Source: ANME-2 cluster archaeon
Lineage (GTDB): Archaea; Halobacteriota; Methanosarcinia; Methanosarcinales; Methanocomedenaceae
Length of the DNA: 59,379 bases
NCBI GenBank assembly: GCA_014237145.1
Contig: JAAXOC010000003.1
Location: forward strand, 1 to 59,379
Direction of reading: 5' to 3'
Shown one piece after another: positions 45,466 through 55,049 of the stretch. Each line of letters opens with the position of its first letter. The stretch's first letter is position 1. The notes under the pieces were generated by a model. The model was not told the DNA's origin, did not search any database, and was given only the letters and a program-made list of their open reading frames with translations. Position numbers and translations under genes: made by a program.

Positions 45466-46221
45466 ATGAAAATAAAAGTAAATGACATAGAACTATTTTA
45501 TGAGGTACATGGTAAAGGCGAGCCAATCATTTTTTCTCATGGATGGATGTGTGATTGCTCGGTATGGAGCTCTCAAATTGAGTTTTTCTCTAAAAAGTAT
45601 AAAGTGATTGCGTATGACCAAAGAGGACATGGCAAATCGGATAAACCCAAAGCCAATTATTCTATTGAAACATTATCGAATGATCTGTACTCTCTTATAC
45701 AAAAACTAAATCTTGAAAAAGTTACACTTGTTGGTCATTCGATGGGAGGTATGACAGCTATCACATTTGCATTGAATCATCCTGATAAAGTCTCTAAACT
45801 GGTATTAGTTGGCACTTCAGCAAAAATGAGTTTTTCGGGCTATATCCAAATATGGATTATGATGCATATTTTCTCTTATGAGTCATTCGCTCGTGGGATG
45901 ATTAATTTACTGTATGATCCTTCAGAACAAGTTAAGAAGGAGGCGTTTGATAGAGCTATGAATACCCCAAAGTTTGTAACCTATGATTGTGCTACAGAAT
46001 TCATGAAAAATTACGATAAAAGAGACCAAGTTTCCAAAATAAAAGTGCCAACACTAATTGTCGTTGGCGAAAAAGATAAAGCAACACCAGTGAAGATGAG
46101 TCGACATTTAAACAGAGAAATCGAAGATTCAAAATTGAAAATTATACCAGATAGCAAGCATATGGTTATAATCGACAAATCCAATGAATTAAATGAAATT
46201 ATAGACATGTTTATTGGATGA
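45466..46221 (+). CDS. Alpha/beta hydrolase
   Basis: A 251-residue alpha/beta hydrolase: MKIKVNDIELFYEVHGKGEP, oxyanion HGW motif in IIFSHGWMCDCSVW, nucleophile elbow LVGHSMGGMTA (Ser near 94), acid Asp in VVGEKDKATP and catalytic His in DSKHMVIID. The substrate cannot be read from sequence; esterase or haloperoxidase-like activities are common. It is AT-richer than its neighbours, preceded by an IS200 relic, and alone on the plus strand, suggesting lateral gain. Confidence 0.88.
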   Translation: MKIKVNDIELFYEVHGKGEPIIFSHGWMCDCSVWSSQIEFFSKKYKVIAYDQRGHGKSDKPKANYSIETLSNDLYSLIQKLNLEKVTLVGHSMGGMTAITFALNHPDKVSKLVLVGTSAKMSFSGYIQIWIMMHIFSYESFARGMINLLYDPSEQVKKEAFDRAMNTPKFVTYDCATEFMKNYDKRDQVSKIKVPTLIVVGEKDKATPVKMSRHLNREIEDSKLKIIPDSKHMVIIDKSNELNEIIDMFIG

Positions 46222-46299
46222 GATTTAGAATTCAGAAATATTATAAAATCTTAAAAGAAATACTTAATCAGTGAATCGGTAGAAATGCGAAATCCATGA

Positions 46300-46345
46300 G
46301 CATCCTCCCGATGCTTCGGTGCCTTCAGCCCGGGGTCGTTGACTT
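46300..46345. repeat. IS200-type right-end-like hairpin remnant
   Basis: CATCCTCCCGATGCTTCGGT followed by TTCAGCCCGGGGTCGTTGAC resembles the closing sequence of the other IS200 relics (ACTTAAGTCCGGGGTATAGGTGAC). No coding part remains. Confidence 0.35.
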
Positions 46346-48009
46346 CAAACTAAGATAGGAAACTTACCACAGAGTTTCATAAGGTAATTCACATCATCGC
46401 GATCCCACACCCGTATGTTGTTCTCTTCTGCGACTCGCAGTGCCTTGGTGTCAATTCCTGCGAGGGCAATTACAAGAGTACTGTCAATTGTATATCCAAC
46501 TTTGTCCAATTTCTTAACAAATCTGTTTATGTCGGCTGCAGTTATGTTTCCTGACTTCACTTCTGCTATCCAGTAGTGTTCACCATATCTTGCAATTATG
46601 TCAAATTCATTGCCACTTATGACCCGCTGCTCGACTTCGATAAACTTCGGCAGCTTAGTGTGGTGTAGTTCCAGTCCACCAAAATCCCTGAACAACTCCC
46701 TCACCCTTGATTCGCTTCCCTTCCCAAGTTCTCCCCGGTATGTGGTGATCATCTCCTCGATCTTCCTGTCAAACGCATCCAGCCGTTTTCCGTCTTTTAT
46801 GAAAGAGAGTTCCATCTGCAGGGGATATGCTGCAGAGAGCCATGTTTTAAGCATCGGGTCCGTGATGAAATATTCCAATCCGTTTCTGGTCACCAAACCG
46901 GCCTGTTCAAGAAAACGTAAAGGGCGTGATAATTCCTGCGGCATCTTTGTTGTGTATTTGGCTATTTGTGACTGTTTTGTGCTGCCGGATGCTATGGCTT
47001 TTAAAATCTCGATATGGAATCCTATGTTTCTCCGCTGGAAGGTATTTTCAAGCGAGTCTGTGAAATACACAAATATCTTTCCGTTGGTATCGAACACATC
47101 CCTGTCAAATGCATGGATTATAGCTTTTTGATTGACCTGCTTTATCGAACCGGTGTGGCAGTATTCGATAATGCGGTTAGCGAGTACAGCAAGATAATAT
47201 GGAAAACCACCACTTGCAGCTATAAGAAAATTCAATAATTTTTCACCGATTACCAATCCGCTTCTGTTCAGGTGCGTGGTTACAAAACACCTGCTCCAGT
47301 TGTAATCGAACGATCCGACCGATAAGATCTCAAAATGCCCGAACAACGGCGATTCACTGCTGGTAAGTATTCCCTGCATCATTCCAATAGCTGAACCTGC
47401 AACAACATAGTAAACACCGCGTTGTGTTTGTATCTTTTGTCTGAGTAGATCGATCATGTCGATATTGAAATTCTGCACCACCTGGAATTCATCCAGTATT
47501 ATGATCGATGTGTTCCCTGTGTGCCTGCTAAGCAGATACGGCAGATCGAGTATTCGACTTGCGATACCTGTATCGGCCTTTTTGTCCAGTTCATTTAGCA
47601 CTGCTATTAGATGAGATGCAAGTGCAGGCAGACGTTCGATGGTTTTCACAATAAGGTCATTGAGATTCTCACGGGGTTCGATTGTTGCTGATCCGGTGCC
47701 TGAGTCTTGCCCCAAATATGAATACAGCACAGCAGCAGCGTACTTGGTCAAAAAAGAACGCTCGGTCTCACTGAATAACAAATATATGTGTACTGGTATT
47801 GTATCCGGCTTTTTCAAGCGCTTTTCAAATTCATAAAGTATCGAGGTCTTACCTGATTTTCGAAGTCCGATGAGTGCATAATTCCGCCCGGTACTGAGTA
47901 GCCGTTCAAGTATTTCAGAACGGTTGAAAAACTCATCTCCGGTTACTGGTGTTTGTGTGTCGATAATTTGTAAGCACCTATGCGTATAAGCATAAGTGCT
48001 TATAATCAC
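46345..48009 (-). CDS. Archaeal-type ATPase with C-terminal nuclease-like domain (DUF234)
   Basis: The 554-residue protein has a P-loop ATPase domain (EFFNRSEILERLLSTGRNYA; Walker A GLRKSGKTSILYEFEKRL near 49; Walker B SIIILDEFQVVQNF). A winged-helix region follows (AIASGSTKQSQIAKYTTKMP; LRFLEQAGLVTRNGLEYFIT). The end is a DUF234-type PD-(D/E)XK domain (GNEFDIIARYGEHYWIAEVKSGNI: D, E-x-K). Such ATPases are abundant in archaea, often on mobile DNA; the target is unknown. Its neighbours on both sides are IS200 relics. Confidence 0.85.
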   Translation of the reverse strand: MIISTYAYTHRCLQIIDTQTPVTGDEFFNRSEILERLLSTGRNYALIGLRKSGKTSILYEFEKRLKKPDTIPVHIYLLFSETERSFLTKYAAAVLYSYLGQDSGTGSATIEPRENLNDLIVKTIERLPALASHLIAVLNELDKKADTGIASRILDLPYLLSRHTGNTSIIILDEFQVVQNFNIDMIDLLRQKIQTQRGVYYVVAGSAIGMMQGILTSSESPLFGHFEILSVGSFDYNWSRCFVTTHLNRSGLVIGEKLLNFLIAASGGFPYYLAVLANRIIEYCHTGSIKQVNQKAIIHAFDRDVFDTNGKIFVYFTDSLENTFQRRNIGFHIEILKAIASGSTKQSQIAKYTTKMPQELSRPLRFLEQAGLVTRNGLEYFITDPMLKTWLSAAYPLQMELSFIKDGKRLDAFDRKIEEMITTYRGELGKGSESRVRELFRDFGGLELHHTKLPKFIEVEQRVISGNEFDIIARYGEHYWIAEVKSGNITAADINRFVKKLDKVGYTIDSTLVIALAGIDTKALRVAEENNIRVWDRDDVNYLMKLCGKFPILV

Positions 48010-48104
48010 CCATGCTTAATAATGCTTGTGATGTGCCGGTTTAGTTTGGTTACCTTTCTATTTTGGCGATAATGTGGAAAAGATATGCCGAATATATTAT
48101 GCGG

Positions 48105-48270
48105 TGACCATCTCTGGGCTCCAAGCTGTTACCACGGCTCTGTGGGTGCTGGCTGGGATGTGGTTGAGAAATATATCTCAGCACACAATACATATGAACA
48201 TAATAGGAGGTAAATACGGAAAATCGTTATATACCGGCCCGGTATATTTCGTAAGGGGTATACCATGACT
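48105..48270 (+). pseudogene. C-terminal relic of an IS200-type TnpA
   Basis: The plus strand reads DHLWAPSCYHGSVGAGWDVV then EKYISAHNTYEHNRR and a stop at 48213. It aligns with LWAPSCYRGSVGHGWEVVEK in the relic at 44855-45312. A right-end-like hairpin (ATACCGGCCCGGTAT) follows to about 48270. Confidence 0.75.
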
Positions 48271-48342
48271 GAAATCAGGCAATTTGTCCCACTACATAAT
48301 GATACTTCTATAAAGCCACGCTTTACCGGACATGACCGGAAA

Positions 48343-49071
48343 TTAAACAATCACATTTACCTGCGGCCTGTGGTCGATAAATACGGATTCAACAGGCAGC
48401 CTTTCAACAAGTTTTAACATAGCCGGGTTCTCAGTTGCGTAGTGGGTTGCATCTATTAACGATATGTACCTGGCATACGGGATCACATCGTGACGCATCT
48501 CAGCTGAAATAAAGGCATCAGCTCCCACGTCCAGTGCCATCTCGATATACTCGCTCCGAAGTCCGCTGCCGCCCATGACCATCACAGTCTCAATTTCATG
48601 ATCTCCTATATACGTCACATGGGTATCCAGCCGCCTGGCTGTAAATCCTGCAAGTTCTTCCGTATCTGTAGGGGCAACATTTCCTATACGGCCCGAGCCG
48701 GCAGTTCTTACATCAGATAGTTCCAGTAATCCGGCAAGCACATCATTGACCCCACCGGGTGCGCTGTCATAGTTGGTATGCATCACATAGATCGATATGT
48801 CGTTGTCCAGTGCTATCTTCAGGATATCAGCCAGGGTTTTTGATATCTGGCTTACAGGTTCGTAGATTGGGGTATGGTGGGCCACCAGCAGGTTCGCACC
48901 GGCCCGGGCAGCCTCCAGCAGCACATGGTCGGTAACATCCAGGGCAGTGGCAATCTTATTGATCTCATTATCCAGGTCAAGTATTAAGCCGATCCTGCCC
49001 CTGTCCGATCCATCAGCCAGTTCGGGTGGAGCTATCTTCTCAAGGAATCCGGTTATCTCTGCAATCTTCAT
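48343..49071 (-). CDS. NIF3-family dinuclear metal-binding protein
   Basis: A 242-residue protein with the NIF3/YbgI signature: IATALDVTDHVLLEAARAGA, NLLVAHHTPIYEP, YVMHTNYDSAPGGVNDVLAG, VMVMGGSGLRSEYIEMA and ISAEMRHDVIPYARYISLID near the C-terminus. His pairs in VAHHTP and in MHTNYD bind two metal ions; the proteins form hexameric toroids. The exact enzymatic role is unsettled (hydrolase-like). The gene is conserved in methanogens. It stands alone on the minus strand with an upstream gap of about 180 bases. Confidence 0.9.
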   Translation of the reverse strand: MKIAEITGFLEKIAPPELADGSDRGRIGLILDLDNEINKIATALDVTDHVLLEAARAGANLLVAHHTPIYEPVSQISKTLADILKIALDNDISIYVMHTNYDSAPGGVNDVLAGLLELSDVRTAGSGRIGNVAPTDTEELAGFTARRLDTHVTYIGDHEIETVMVMGGSGLRSEYIEMALDVGADAFISAEMRHDVIPYARYISLIDATHYATENPAMLKLVERLPVESVFIDHRPQVNVIV

Positions 49072-49248
49072 GTTATCCTGTCCTTTCCAAGTGTTATTGA
49101 ATACAGGTAAGCATAATACTTTACGATTGTACAGTACAGATGCAACAGTTACATCCGAAATAGACAGTTGCGAAGAAGGTCTATGTTGACAAGGGATTGG
49201 ACGAATGGTTGATCCTATAATAACTCTGCTATCGAATCATTGTATCAT

Positions 49249-50433
49249 CTATAGTTTCATTAAAGCTTGATCGATATCTGCAATTATGTCTTCTGCCTCT
49301 TCTATACCTACAGAAATCCTCACCAGGTCATCGGTTATTCCAGTCTTTGTTCTTACTTCGATAGGTATATTTGCGTGAGTCATAGAAGCAGGATGCTGGA
49401 TCAGGGTATCAACAGCACCAAGACTAACTGCTAAAGAACATAATTCAACGCTGTTCATAAGTTTCTGTCCAGCTTCTATGCCCCCCTTAATTCCAAAAGA
49501 GATCATACCACTAAATCCACTCATCTGCTTTTTGGCGATTTCATATTGTGGATGACTTGGTAGTCCGGGATACCTGACCCACTTAATTTTGGGATGTGCC
49601 TCTAAGAATTCTGCTACCTTCATAGCATTGCTGGCGTGCTTTTCCATTCTAAGATGCAGCGTCTTCAATCCCCGAATACACAACCAGGCTTCATGCGGAC
49701 CCATTGTTCCTCCGGTATAATTAACAACAGATGCCATGCTTTTGATAAATTCTTTTTTTCCGACAACAACGCCACCTATAAGATCTGCGTGACCACCAAT
49801 ATATTTAGTACAACTATGAACAACAACGTCCGCACCCAATTGTAATGGTCTTTGGAAGCGGGGAGTGGCAAATGTGTTATCAACGATAGAAAGAGCATCA
49901 ATATCCCTGGCCAATTTACATATCTCTTTAATATCACTAACGATCATAGTGGGATTAGCAGGTGTTTCTAAAAAGATGAGCTTTGTATTTTTTCTTAAGT
50001 TTTTCTTCACGGTTTCGAGATCTGACATATCAATAAAACTGACTTCAATGCCAAACCTGGTTAGAATTGAGGAGAATAATCCGTATGTACCACCATAGAC
50101 CACATTGGCTGATAAAAGGTGGTCCCCAGATTTAAGCTGGGAAAGAGCAATGGCAGTTATTGCAGCCATGCCAGATGAGAAGGTTTGTCCGGTTTCACCG
50201 CCTTCAAGAGCAGCGATCTTTTTTACAAGAACTGCATGTGTGGGCGTGTTTGGCCCTACGCGGGTATATGTGTATCCTTCTTCTTCGCCGGCAAACCGTA
50301 CAGCACCTTGCTGGGCATTATCAAATACAAAGGTGGATGTTTGATATATAGGTGTTGTATGCGCTCCAAATAAAGGATCCGGTGCTTCTCCTGCATGAAC
50401 ACATTGAGTGCCAAACTTTTTTTCCTTTTTCAT
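49249..50433 (-). CDS. Cys/Met metabolism PLP enzyme (methionine gamma-lyase-like)
   Basis: The 394-residue protein belongs to the trans-sulfuration PLP family: FGTQCVHAGEAPDPLFGAHT at the N-terminus, YTRVGPNTPTHAVLVKKIAA, SSGMAAITAIALSQLKSGDH, VDNTFATPRFQRPLQLGADV and the PLP Lys in HSCTKYIGGHADLIGGVVVG, ending VRISVGIEEAEDIIADIDQA. The GVNDP-like lyase segments fit methionine gamma-lyase, but cystathionine gamma-synthase or lyase is not excluded by eye. It would release methanethiol or H2S, or make cystathionine, in a sulfur-metabolism context. It lies upstream of the tRNA-Met gene region. Confidence 0.82.
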   Translation of the reverse strand: MKKEKKFGTQCVHAGEAPDPLFGAHTTPIYQTSTFVFDNAQQGAVRFAGEEEGYTYTRVGPNTPTHAVLVKKIAALEGGETGQTFSSGMAAITAIALSQLKSGDHLLSANVVYGGTYGLFSSILTRFGIEVSFIDMSDLETVKKNLRKNTKLIFLETPANPTMIVSDIKEICKLARDIDALSIVDNTFATPRFQRPLQLGADVVVHSCTKYIGGHADLIGGVVVGKKEFIKSMASVVNYTGGTMGPHEAWLCIRGLKTLHLRMEKHASNAMKVAEFLEAHPKIKWVRYPGLPSHPQYEIAKKQMSGFSGMISFGIKGGIEAGQKLMNSVELCSLAVSLGAVDTLIQHPASMTHANIPIEVRTKTGITDDLVRISVGIEEAEDIIADIDQALMKL

Positions 50434-50560
50434 CTTCCCTGTCCTTTAAATTATTTAGGATTGATAAATTATTGGTGATGATCTACTTATCCTTTTTGAT
50501 ATTGAGGTTTTTCCAGGGTTCAGTCGTACAACCATGTATTGAAATAGAAATGAAAAAATA

Positions 50561-50671
50561 TGCCCAGGACGGGATCCGAACCCGTGACCTCCAGATTTCT
50601 CAGGAGACCATAAGACGCTCTCTGTAATTTCCCTATGAGTCTGGCGCCCTAACCGACTAGGCCACCTGGGC
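50561..50671 (-). tRNA. Elongator tRNA-Met (CAT) with a 37-base intron
   Basis: On the minus strand the acceptor GCCCAGG pairs with CCTGGGC (discriminator A). The D-arm GCCT-AGTCGGTTA-GGGC, anticodon stem CCAGA/TCTGG and T-arm ACGGG-TTCGGAT-CCCGT all fold. The anticodon loop is CTCATAA, interrupted after CTCATA by 37 bases (GGGAAATTACAGAGAGCGTC then TTATGGTCTCCTGAGAA), the canonical 37/38 intron site. Total 111 bases, mature 74. The body matches archaeal elongator tRNA-Met. Confidence 0.9.
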
Positions 50672-50731
50672 ATGAAGGTACAACCTACATTCCCTGATAC
50701 AATAAAAATATATCGCTAACAGTTGTGTTTT

Positions 50732-51172
50732 TCACATGTAGAATCTTATAGGTGAAAAACCGATATATTCATCAAACACCCTCTCGGCTACGATACCTTC
50801 CATCTCGAATATCACAATCTCTATTACCATGAAGACCTCAGTGAACTCCCTAAAGCAACCCATGACAATATCGCTGCCACTGCATGCTGATGCATGGATA
50901 TGTATCTTAGGTTTGTCGTCTTCCCAGAAAATGTTGCCCAGACCCAGTATTTCACTGGCATTGTCGACCTGTGTCCTGGTAACCTCTGGTGGTATACATT
51001 TCTCTTTTGGTCCGGTTACTACATTGGCACCGCCGGTTGCACCGAGTAAGAAAAAGAAAGCCGACCTGATATTTTCACTTACAGCCAGGTCTTCCAGTTC
51101 AGACAGCAGGTCCTCTTCGTGATCGATACGGGCAACGAAAACGCGGCCCAGTTTTCCTTGTGTATAATCCAT
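50732..51172 (-). CDS. DUF296 / PPC-domain protein
   Basis: A 146-residue single-domain protein: GRVFVARIDHEEDLLSELED near the start, SAFFFLLGATGGANVVTG, the metal-binding-like PKIHIHASACSGSDIVMGCF, and EVFMVIEIVIFEMEGIVAER. This is the PPC (plant and prokaryote conserved, DUF296) fold; family members form trimers, some of them DNA-binding as in AT-hook proteins. It lacks an AT-hook. The biological role in archaea is unknown. It is directly followed on the minus strand by tRNA-Met. Confidence 0.88.
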   Translation of the reverse strand: MDYTQGKLGRVFVARIDHEEDLLSELEDLAVSENIRSAFFFLLGATGGANVVTGPKEKCIPPEVTRTQVDNASEILGLGNIFWEDDKPKIHIHASACSGSDIVMGCFREFTEVFMVIEIVIFEMEGIVAERVFDEYIGFSPIRFYM

Positions 51173-51207
51173 GTTATTAAATTATCCTCTTATTCCACTT
51201 GATATTG

Positions 51208-51660
51208 TTATTCCATATCCTTCATCATCGCAATCTCATCGCAGTCAGGGAAACGCGGACAATTCACACACATGCTCCACAGTTTATGCGGGAGGATAGA
51301 CTTGTCCACCACATTGAATCCATAACGCTTAAAAAACTCACTTACATAGGTCAGGGTCACCACATGCCTGATCCCCAGTTGCGGAACCTCCCCGAGACAG
51401 GCTTCAAGTATCCTTGAACCGTATCCCTTTCTTGTCTTATCCGGGGTAACGGCCAGGGACAGTATCTCTGCATAATCCTCCCATGTCACATGCAGGGCGC
51501 AGCAGGCGATTATCTTGTTATCCTCCTCGATAACATAAAAATCCCTGACCAGTTCATACAGTTCCCCCATGGCCCGCGGCAGCATGACCTCCTGTCTGGC
51601 ATATATATTGATCAACTGCCTGATCTGCGGCACATCTTCGATCCGAGCCTTTCGTAACAA
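51208..51660 (-). CDS. GNAT N-acetyltransferase, amino-acid (ArgA-like)
   Basis: A 150-residue GNAT: MLRKARIEDVPQIRQLINIY, motif A EILSLAVTPDKTRKGYGSRI then LEACLGE (R-x-x-G-x-G), and motif B YVSEFFKRYGFNVVDKSILP. The residues LRKARIEDVPQIRQLIN...ARQEVMLPRAMGELYELVRD match N-acetylglutamate synthase-like acetyltransferases, which work in arginine synthesis. It ends with a Cys cluster (CVNCPRFPDC). It is cytoplasmic and close to the SRPBCC and DUF296 genes on the same strand. Confidence 0.85.
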   Translation of the reverse strand: MLRKARIEDVPQIRQLINIYARQEVMLPRAMGELYELVRDFYVIEEDNKIIACCALHVTWEDYAEILSLAVTPDKTRKGYGSRILEACLGEVPQLGIRHVVTLTYVSEFFKRYGFNVVDKSILPHKLWSMCVNCPRFPDCDEIAMMKDME

Positions 51661-51707
51661 AATCCTGGAACCACCTGAAATCTGGTATAACCTGTATTAT
51701 CTTCAAA

Positions 51708-52145
51708 TTAAATGTTCTTTTCTACATGGTACTTCACATTCTCAGCGTACTGCTTAACGTCACGTTTTAGTTTTTCCTCGATAAAAGATAACATGGATAA
51801 CAAAAAAATGCTTTTGGGTTTCAGCGTCAATTTATAGGATACACTGGTGCTGGAATTAGTATTCTCCCTGAGATCGATCTCACCGCTCATCCTGATACCC
51901 TTTGCCTTGCCCACCCATTTCCCATGGTATGGCGGGTCCAGTTCAACAGTTGTACTGCGCATCTCGATCCTTTTGATAATCGGTCCTATCTGGAACTCCA
52001 TTACCCACAGGTTAGTATTGGGTCCTGTGATCTCACATGACAGCAGCCCGGGAATACAGTGAGTACTCATTTCCGGGTCAGCCATCAGACCCCATACAGA
52101 TTCTATAGGAGCTTTCACTTCAAATTCTATCTGTGATTCTGGCAT
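51708..52145 (-). CDS. SRPBCC family protein (CoxG-like)
   Basis: A 145-residue protein with a START/Bet v1-like fold: MPESQIEFEVKAPIESVWGL MADPE, then PGLLSCEITGPNTNLWVMEF and SVSYKLTLKPKSIFLLSMLS. Length and sequence match the small SRPBCC proteins such as CoxG that bind hydrophobic ligands; the ligand is unknown. It lies between leuS and the GNAT gene, all on the minus strand, and may be part of the leuS transcription unit. Confidence 0.8.
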   Translation of the reverse strand: MPESQIEFEVKAPIESVWGLMADPEMSTHCIPGLLSCEITGPNTNLWVMEFQIGPIIKRIEMRSTTVELDPPYHGKWVGKAKGIRMSGEIDLRENTNSSTSVSYKLTLKPKSIFLLSMLSFIEEKLKRDVKQYAENVKYHVEKNI

Positions 52146-52268
52146 TTGTTCTCATATAGTATATTAGTATGTGTAGTAATTAATTGTTCGTAATCTGGCT
52201 AAGCAGGAAAGTATGCTTTGCAGAATGAACCGGTATTACAACCGGTCTCCCTGCAGCCAACCCTGGTC

Positions 52269-55049
52269 CTAATCAATCATTATTGCCGATCTGCCAGGCA
52301 TGGCATTTGCTGCTTTTTTCTCTTTAGAGTCCTCTTCCAGGTATAGTTCAACCCTGCAGCCAAAGTGTGATTCAAGTATTGGTATTGCACTTCTCAGGAA
52401 ATTATGTTCCCCCTCCTGCCCCATATCAACAGACGGTGCCAGGGCAGGGTCATCCATGTATTTGCCCAGTATCTGGTTCACCTGTTTGCCATACCGCTTC
52501 AGGTCAGTGGACATCAGGGCCTTCATGATCTGCCCCCGATCCTTGGTCTTTGCAAACTCCTGCCTGAAAATACCGGCAAGTTCGAACTTCCACCCTGCCG
52601 CAGTAACGAGCCTGATGACCCTGGGCGAGGTTATCCTGGCAACCTTGATTATCTCCTTTATATCATCAATCAGGTCCTGGAGCATGTTCCATTTAAACTC
52701 GCTTGATTTGCTGACCACGTCAGTGTCATATTCAGGCCACCGGGTCTGGCCGATAAAACCATCATGTCCGGTGAACTCCCATACTTCCTCGCACAGATGT
52801 GGGGTAATGGGGCTCAATAGCATTGTAATAGCCCTCCTGCCCTGGTCGTAGAGTTCCATATTGACAGGTGAGCGGGCATAATCAGACAGCTCATCGACAA
52901 GCTTCATGATATAGTTGATGGCATCCTTGAGTTTCAGGTCATCAAAGGCCCCGGTTGCGCCCTTTATTGTGCTGTTTATTATGAAATTGATATGATCATC
53001 ACTGGCATCTGTTGTATTCTTAACCGGACCAGGCGGTTCCACCAGCAGGCGGAAGGTCTTTTCAAGGAATTTGTGGACGCTCTCAATACCAGTATCAGAC
53101 CATTCCAGTTCACGCTCAGGGTTCGAGCCGAAAAGTATGAAGAAGCGTGAAGCATCGGCACCATACTTTTCCATAAGTACCTGTGGGTCTACCACATTAC
53201 CCAGGCTCTTGGACATCTTTGCACTCTTCATAATATATTTACCGCCGCAGGCACTGCACGAATCTCCCTCGAAATTTTCAAGGGATAAGAACCTGCTGCA
53301 CTGCTCACAATAAGGTGCTTCCTTGTTCACCATGCCCTGGGTCAGCAGCCTGGCAAAGGGTTCTTTTACATCTGTCAGACCGATATCCCTCAGTGCCTTT
53401 GTAAAGAACCTGGCATACAGCAGGTGCAGGATGGCGTGTTCGATGCCTCCGATATACTGGTCTACAGGCATCCAGTATGATGCGGCTTCCCTATCAAACG
53501 GGACATCTTCTGAATGGGGACTGCAGTATTTGAAGAAATACCAGGATGAGTCCACAAAGGTATCCATGGTGTCAGTCTCCCTGCGGGCAGCCCTGCCGCA
53601 TGTTGGACATGTGGTATCGATAAAGGTCTGTGAAGTGGCCAGCGGGTTGCCGCTGCCCGTGAATTCCACATCCTTGGGCAGGCTGACAGGCAGGTCCTTA
53701 ATAGGTACGGGCACGGTGCCGCAGTTGTCGCAGTAGATGATGGGTATAGGTGTGCCCCAGTAGCGCTGCCTGGATATGAGCCAGTCCCTGAGTTTGTAAT
53801 TGACAGTACGTCTGCCCAGGTCCATACTTTCCAGTTTGTCGCTTATTTTGGTTATGGCATCACGGTTGTTCATACCATCGAACTCGCCGCTGTTGACCAG
53901 TACCCCGTCGTCAATATAAGCTTCGGTCATCTCATAGGCATCAAGTTTCCTGTCCTCTGGCTGGATCACTACCTTGATGGGAATATCATATACTTTTGCA
54001 AACTCGAAGTCGCGCTGGTCGTGGGCGGGCACTGCCATCACAGCTCCACCGCCGTATTCGTAGATAACAAAATTGCCAACAAATACTGATATTTCCTCAC
54101 CTGTCAGCGGGTTTACAGCATACTTCCCGATGAATAATCCCTTCTTGTCCCTGTCTGCTGCTATGCGCTGGAATTTATCTTCCTGCTGCACCTCGGCAAG
54201 GAAGTCCTCAAACGGTGCCTGGTAATTTGTACCTTTCACCCATTCTTTTATTAGGGGGTGCTCGGGTGCGAATACCATGAATGTGACCCCGAACACGGTA
54301 TCGGGCCTTGTTGTGAAAATAGGAATGATCTCGCCCGTATCGGCAATGTTGAAATTGATAATGGTCCCTTCGCTGCGCCCTATCCAGTTGCGCTGCATCA
54401 GCTTGACAGATTCAGGCCAGTCAAGGCCCTCCAGGTCAGAGAGGAGTTCATCGGCATAGTCGGTTATCTTGAAGAACCATTGCTTCAACTCCTTTTGCTC
54501 AACCACTGATGAGCACCGCCAACATCTGCCGCTAATGACCTGCTCGTTGGCAAGTACGGTGTTGCAGTCGGGACACCAGTTGATGATGGCGCTCTCCCTG
54601 AGTGTCAGGCCCCGTTCGTACAGTTTCAGGAATATCCACTGGTTCCATTTGTAGTAGTCCGCATCAAGGCTCTGTATCTGCCTTGACCAGTCGTATGACA
54701 GTCCCATTTCCTGCTGCTGGGCCTTGATTGACTCGATATTGCTGCGAGTCCAGGTTTCCGGGTCTATCTTCTGCTTTATGGCTGCATTTTCTGCAGGCAG
54801 CCCGAAGGCATCGTAGCCCATTGGATAGAGCACATTGTAACCCTGCATCCGTTTATACCTTGCAATGCTGTCACCAATGGAATAATTACGCAAATGTCCC
54901 ATGTGCAGAGCTGCTGATGGGTACGGATACATCTCAAGGCAGTAGTATTTTGGCCTGGATGGGTCCTCTGTTACCTTGAAAGCGCCTGATTCTTCCCAGC
55001 GCTGCTGCCATTTTGGCTCGATTTGTTTGGGATTATAGTTGGAGTCCAT
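52269..55049 (-). CDS. leuS: Leucyl-tRNA synthetase, bacterial-type core
   Basis: A 926-residue class I synthetase: [20 protein letters not shown] at the start, HIGH motif [19 protein letters not shown] near 42-60, zinc motif CPDCNTVL...CWRC near 160-180, the CP1 editing domain ([20 protein letters not shown]), and KMSKSLGN at about residue 611. The motif [16 protein letters not shown] is the bacterial-type form, whereas archaeal/eukaryal enzymes have FHxTGTPI at this place, so this gene is of bacterial descent. The C-terminus (about 800-926) has an archaeal-looking extension. It charges tRNA-Leu. The upstream gap of 730 bases holds no clear gene. Confidence 0.93.
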   Translation of the reverse strand: MDSNYNPKQIEPKWQQRWEESGAFKVTEDPSRPKYYCLEMYPYPSAALHMGHLRNYSIGDSIARYKRMQGYNVLYPMGYDAFGLPAENAAIKQKIDPETWTRSNIESIKAQQQEMGLSYDWSRQIQSLDADYYKWNQWIFLKLYERGLTLRESAIINWCPDCNTVLANEQVISGRCWRCSSVVEQKELKQWFFKITDYADELLSDLEGLDWPESVKLMQRNWIGRSEGTIINFNIADTGEIIPIFTTRPDTVFGVTFMVFAPEHPLIKEWVKGTNYQAPFEDFLAEVQQEDKFQRIAADRDKKGLFIGKYAVNPLTGEEISVFVGNFVIYEYGGGAVMAVPAHDQRDFEFAKVYDIPIKVVIQPEDRKLDAYEMTEAYIDDGVLVNSGEFDGMNNRDAITKISDKLESMDLGRRTVNYKLRDWLISRQRYWGTPIPIIYCDNCGTVPVPIKDLPVSLPKDVEFTGSGNPLATSQTFIDTTCPTCGRAARRETDTMDTFVDSSWYFFKYCSPHSEDVPFDREAASYWMPVDQYIGGIEHAILHLLYARFFTKALRDIGLTDVKEPFARLLTQGMVNKEAPYCEQCSRFLSLENFEGDSCSACGGKYIMKSAKMSKSLGNVVDPQVLMEKYGADASRFFILFGSNPERELEWSDTGIESVHKFLEKTFRLLVEPPGPVKNTTDASDDHINFIINSTIKGATGAFDDLKLKDAINYIMKLVDELSDYARSPVNMELYDQGRRAITMLLSPITPHLCEEVWEFTGHDGFIGQTRWPEYDTDVVSKSSEFKWNMLQDLIDDIKEIIKVARITSPRVIRLVTAAGWKFELAGIFRQEFAKTKDRGQIMKALMSTDLKRYGKQVNQILGKYMDDPALAPSVDMGQEGEHNFLRSAIPILESHFGCRVELYLEEDSKEKKAANAMPGRSAIMID

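Noticed and set aside
50352-50627. Plus-strand frame ending AQDGIRTRDLQISQETIRRS
   Set aside because: It is the reverse complement of the tRNA-Met gene; such peptides are typical artefacts of tRNA sequence.
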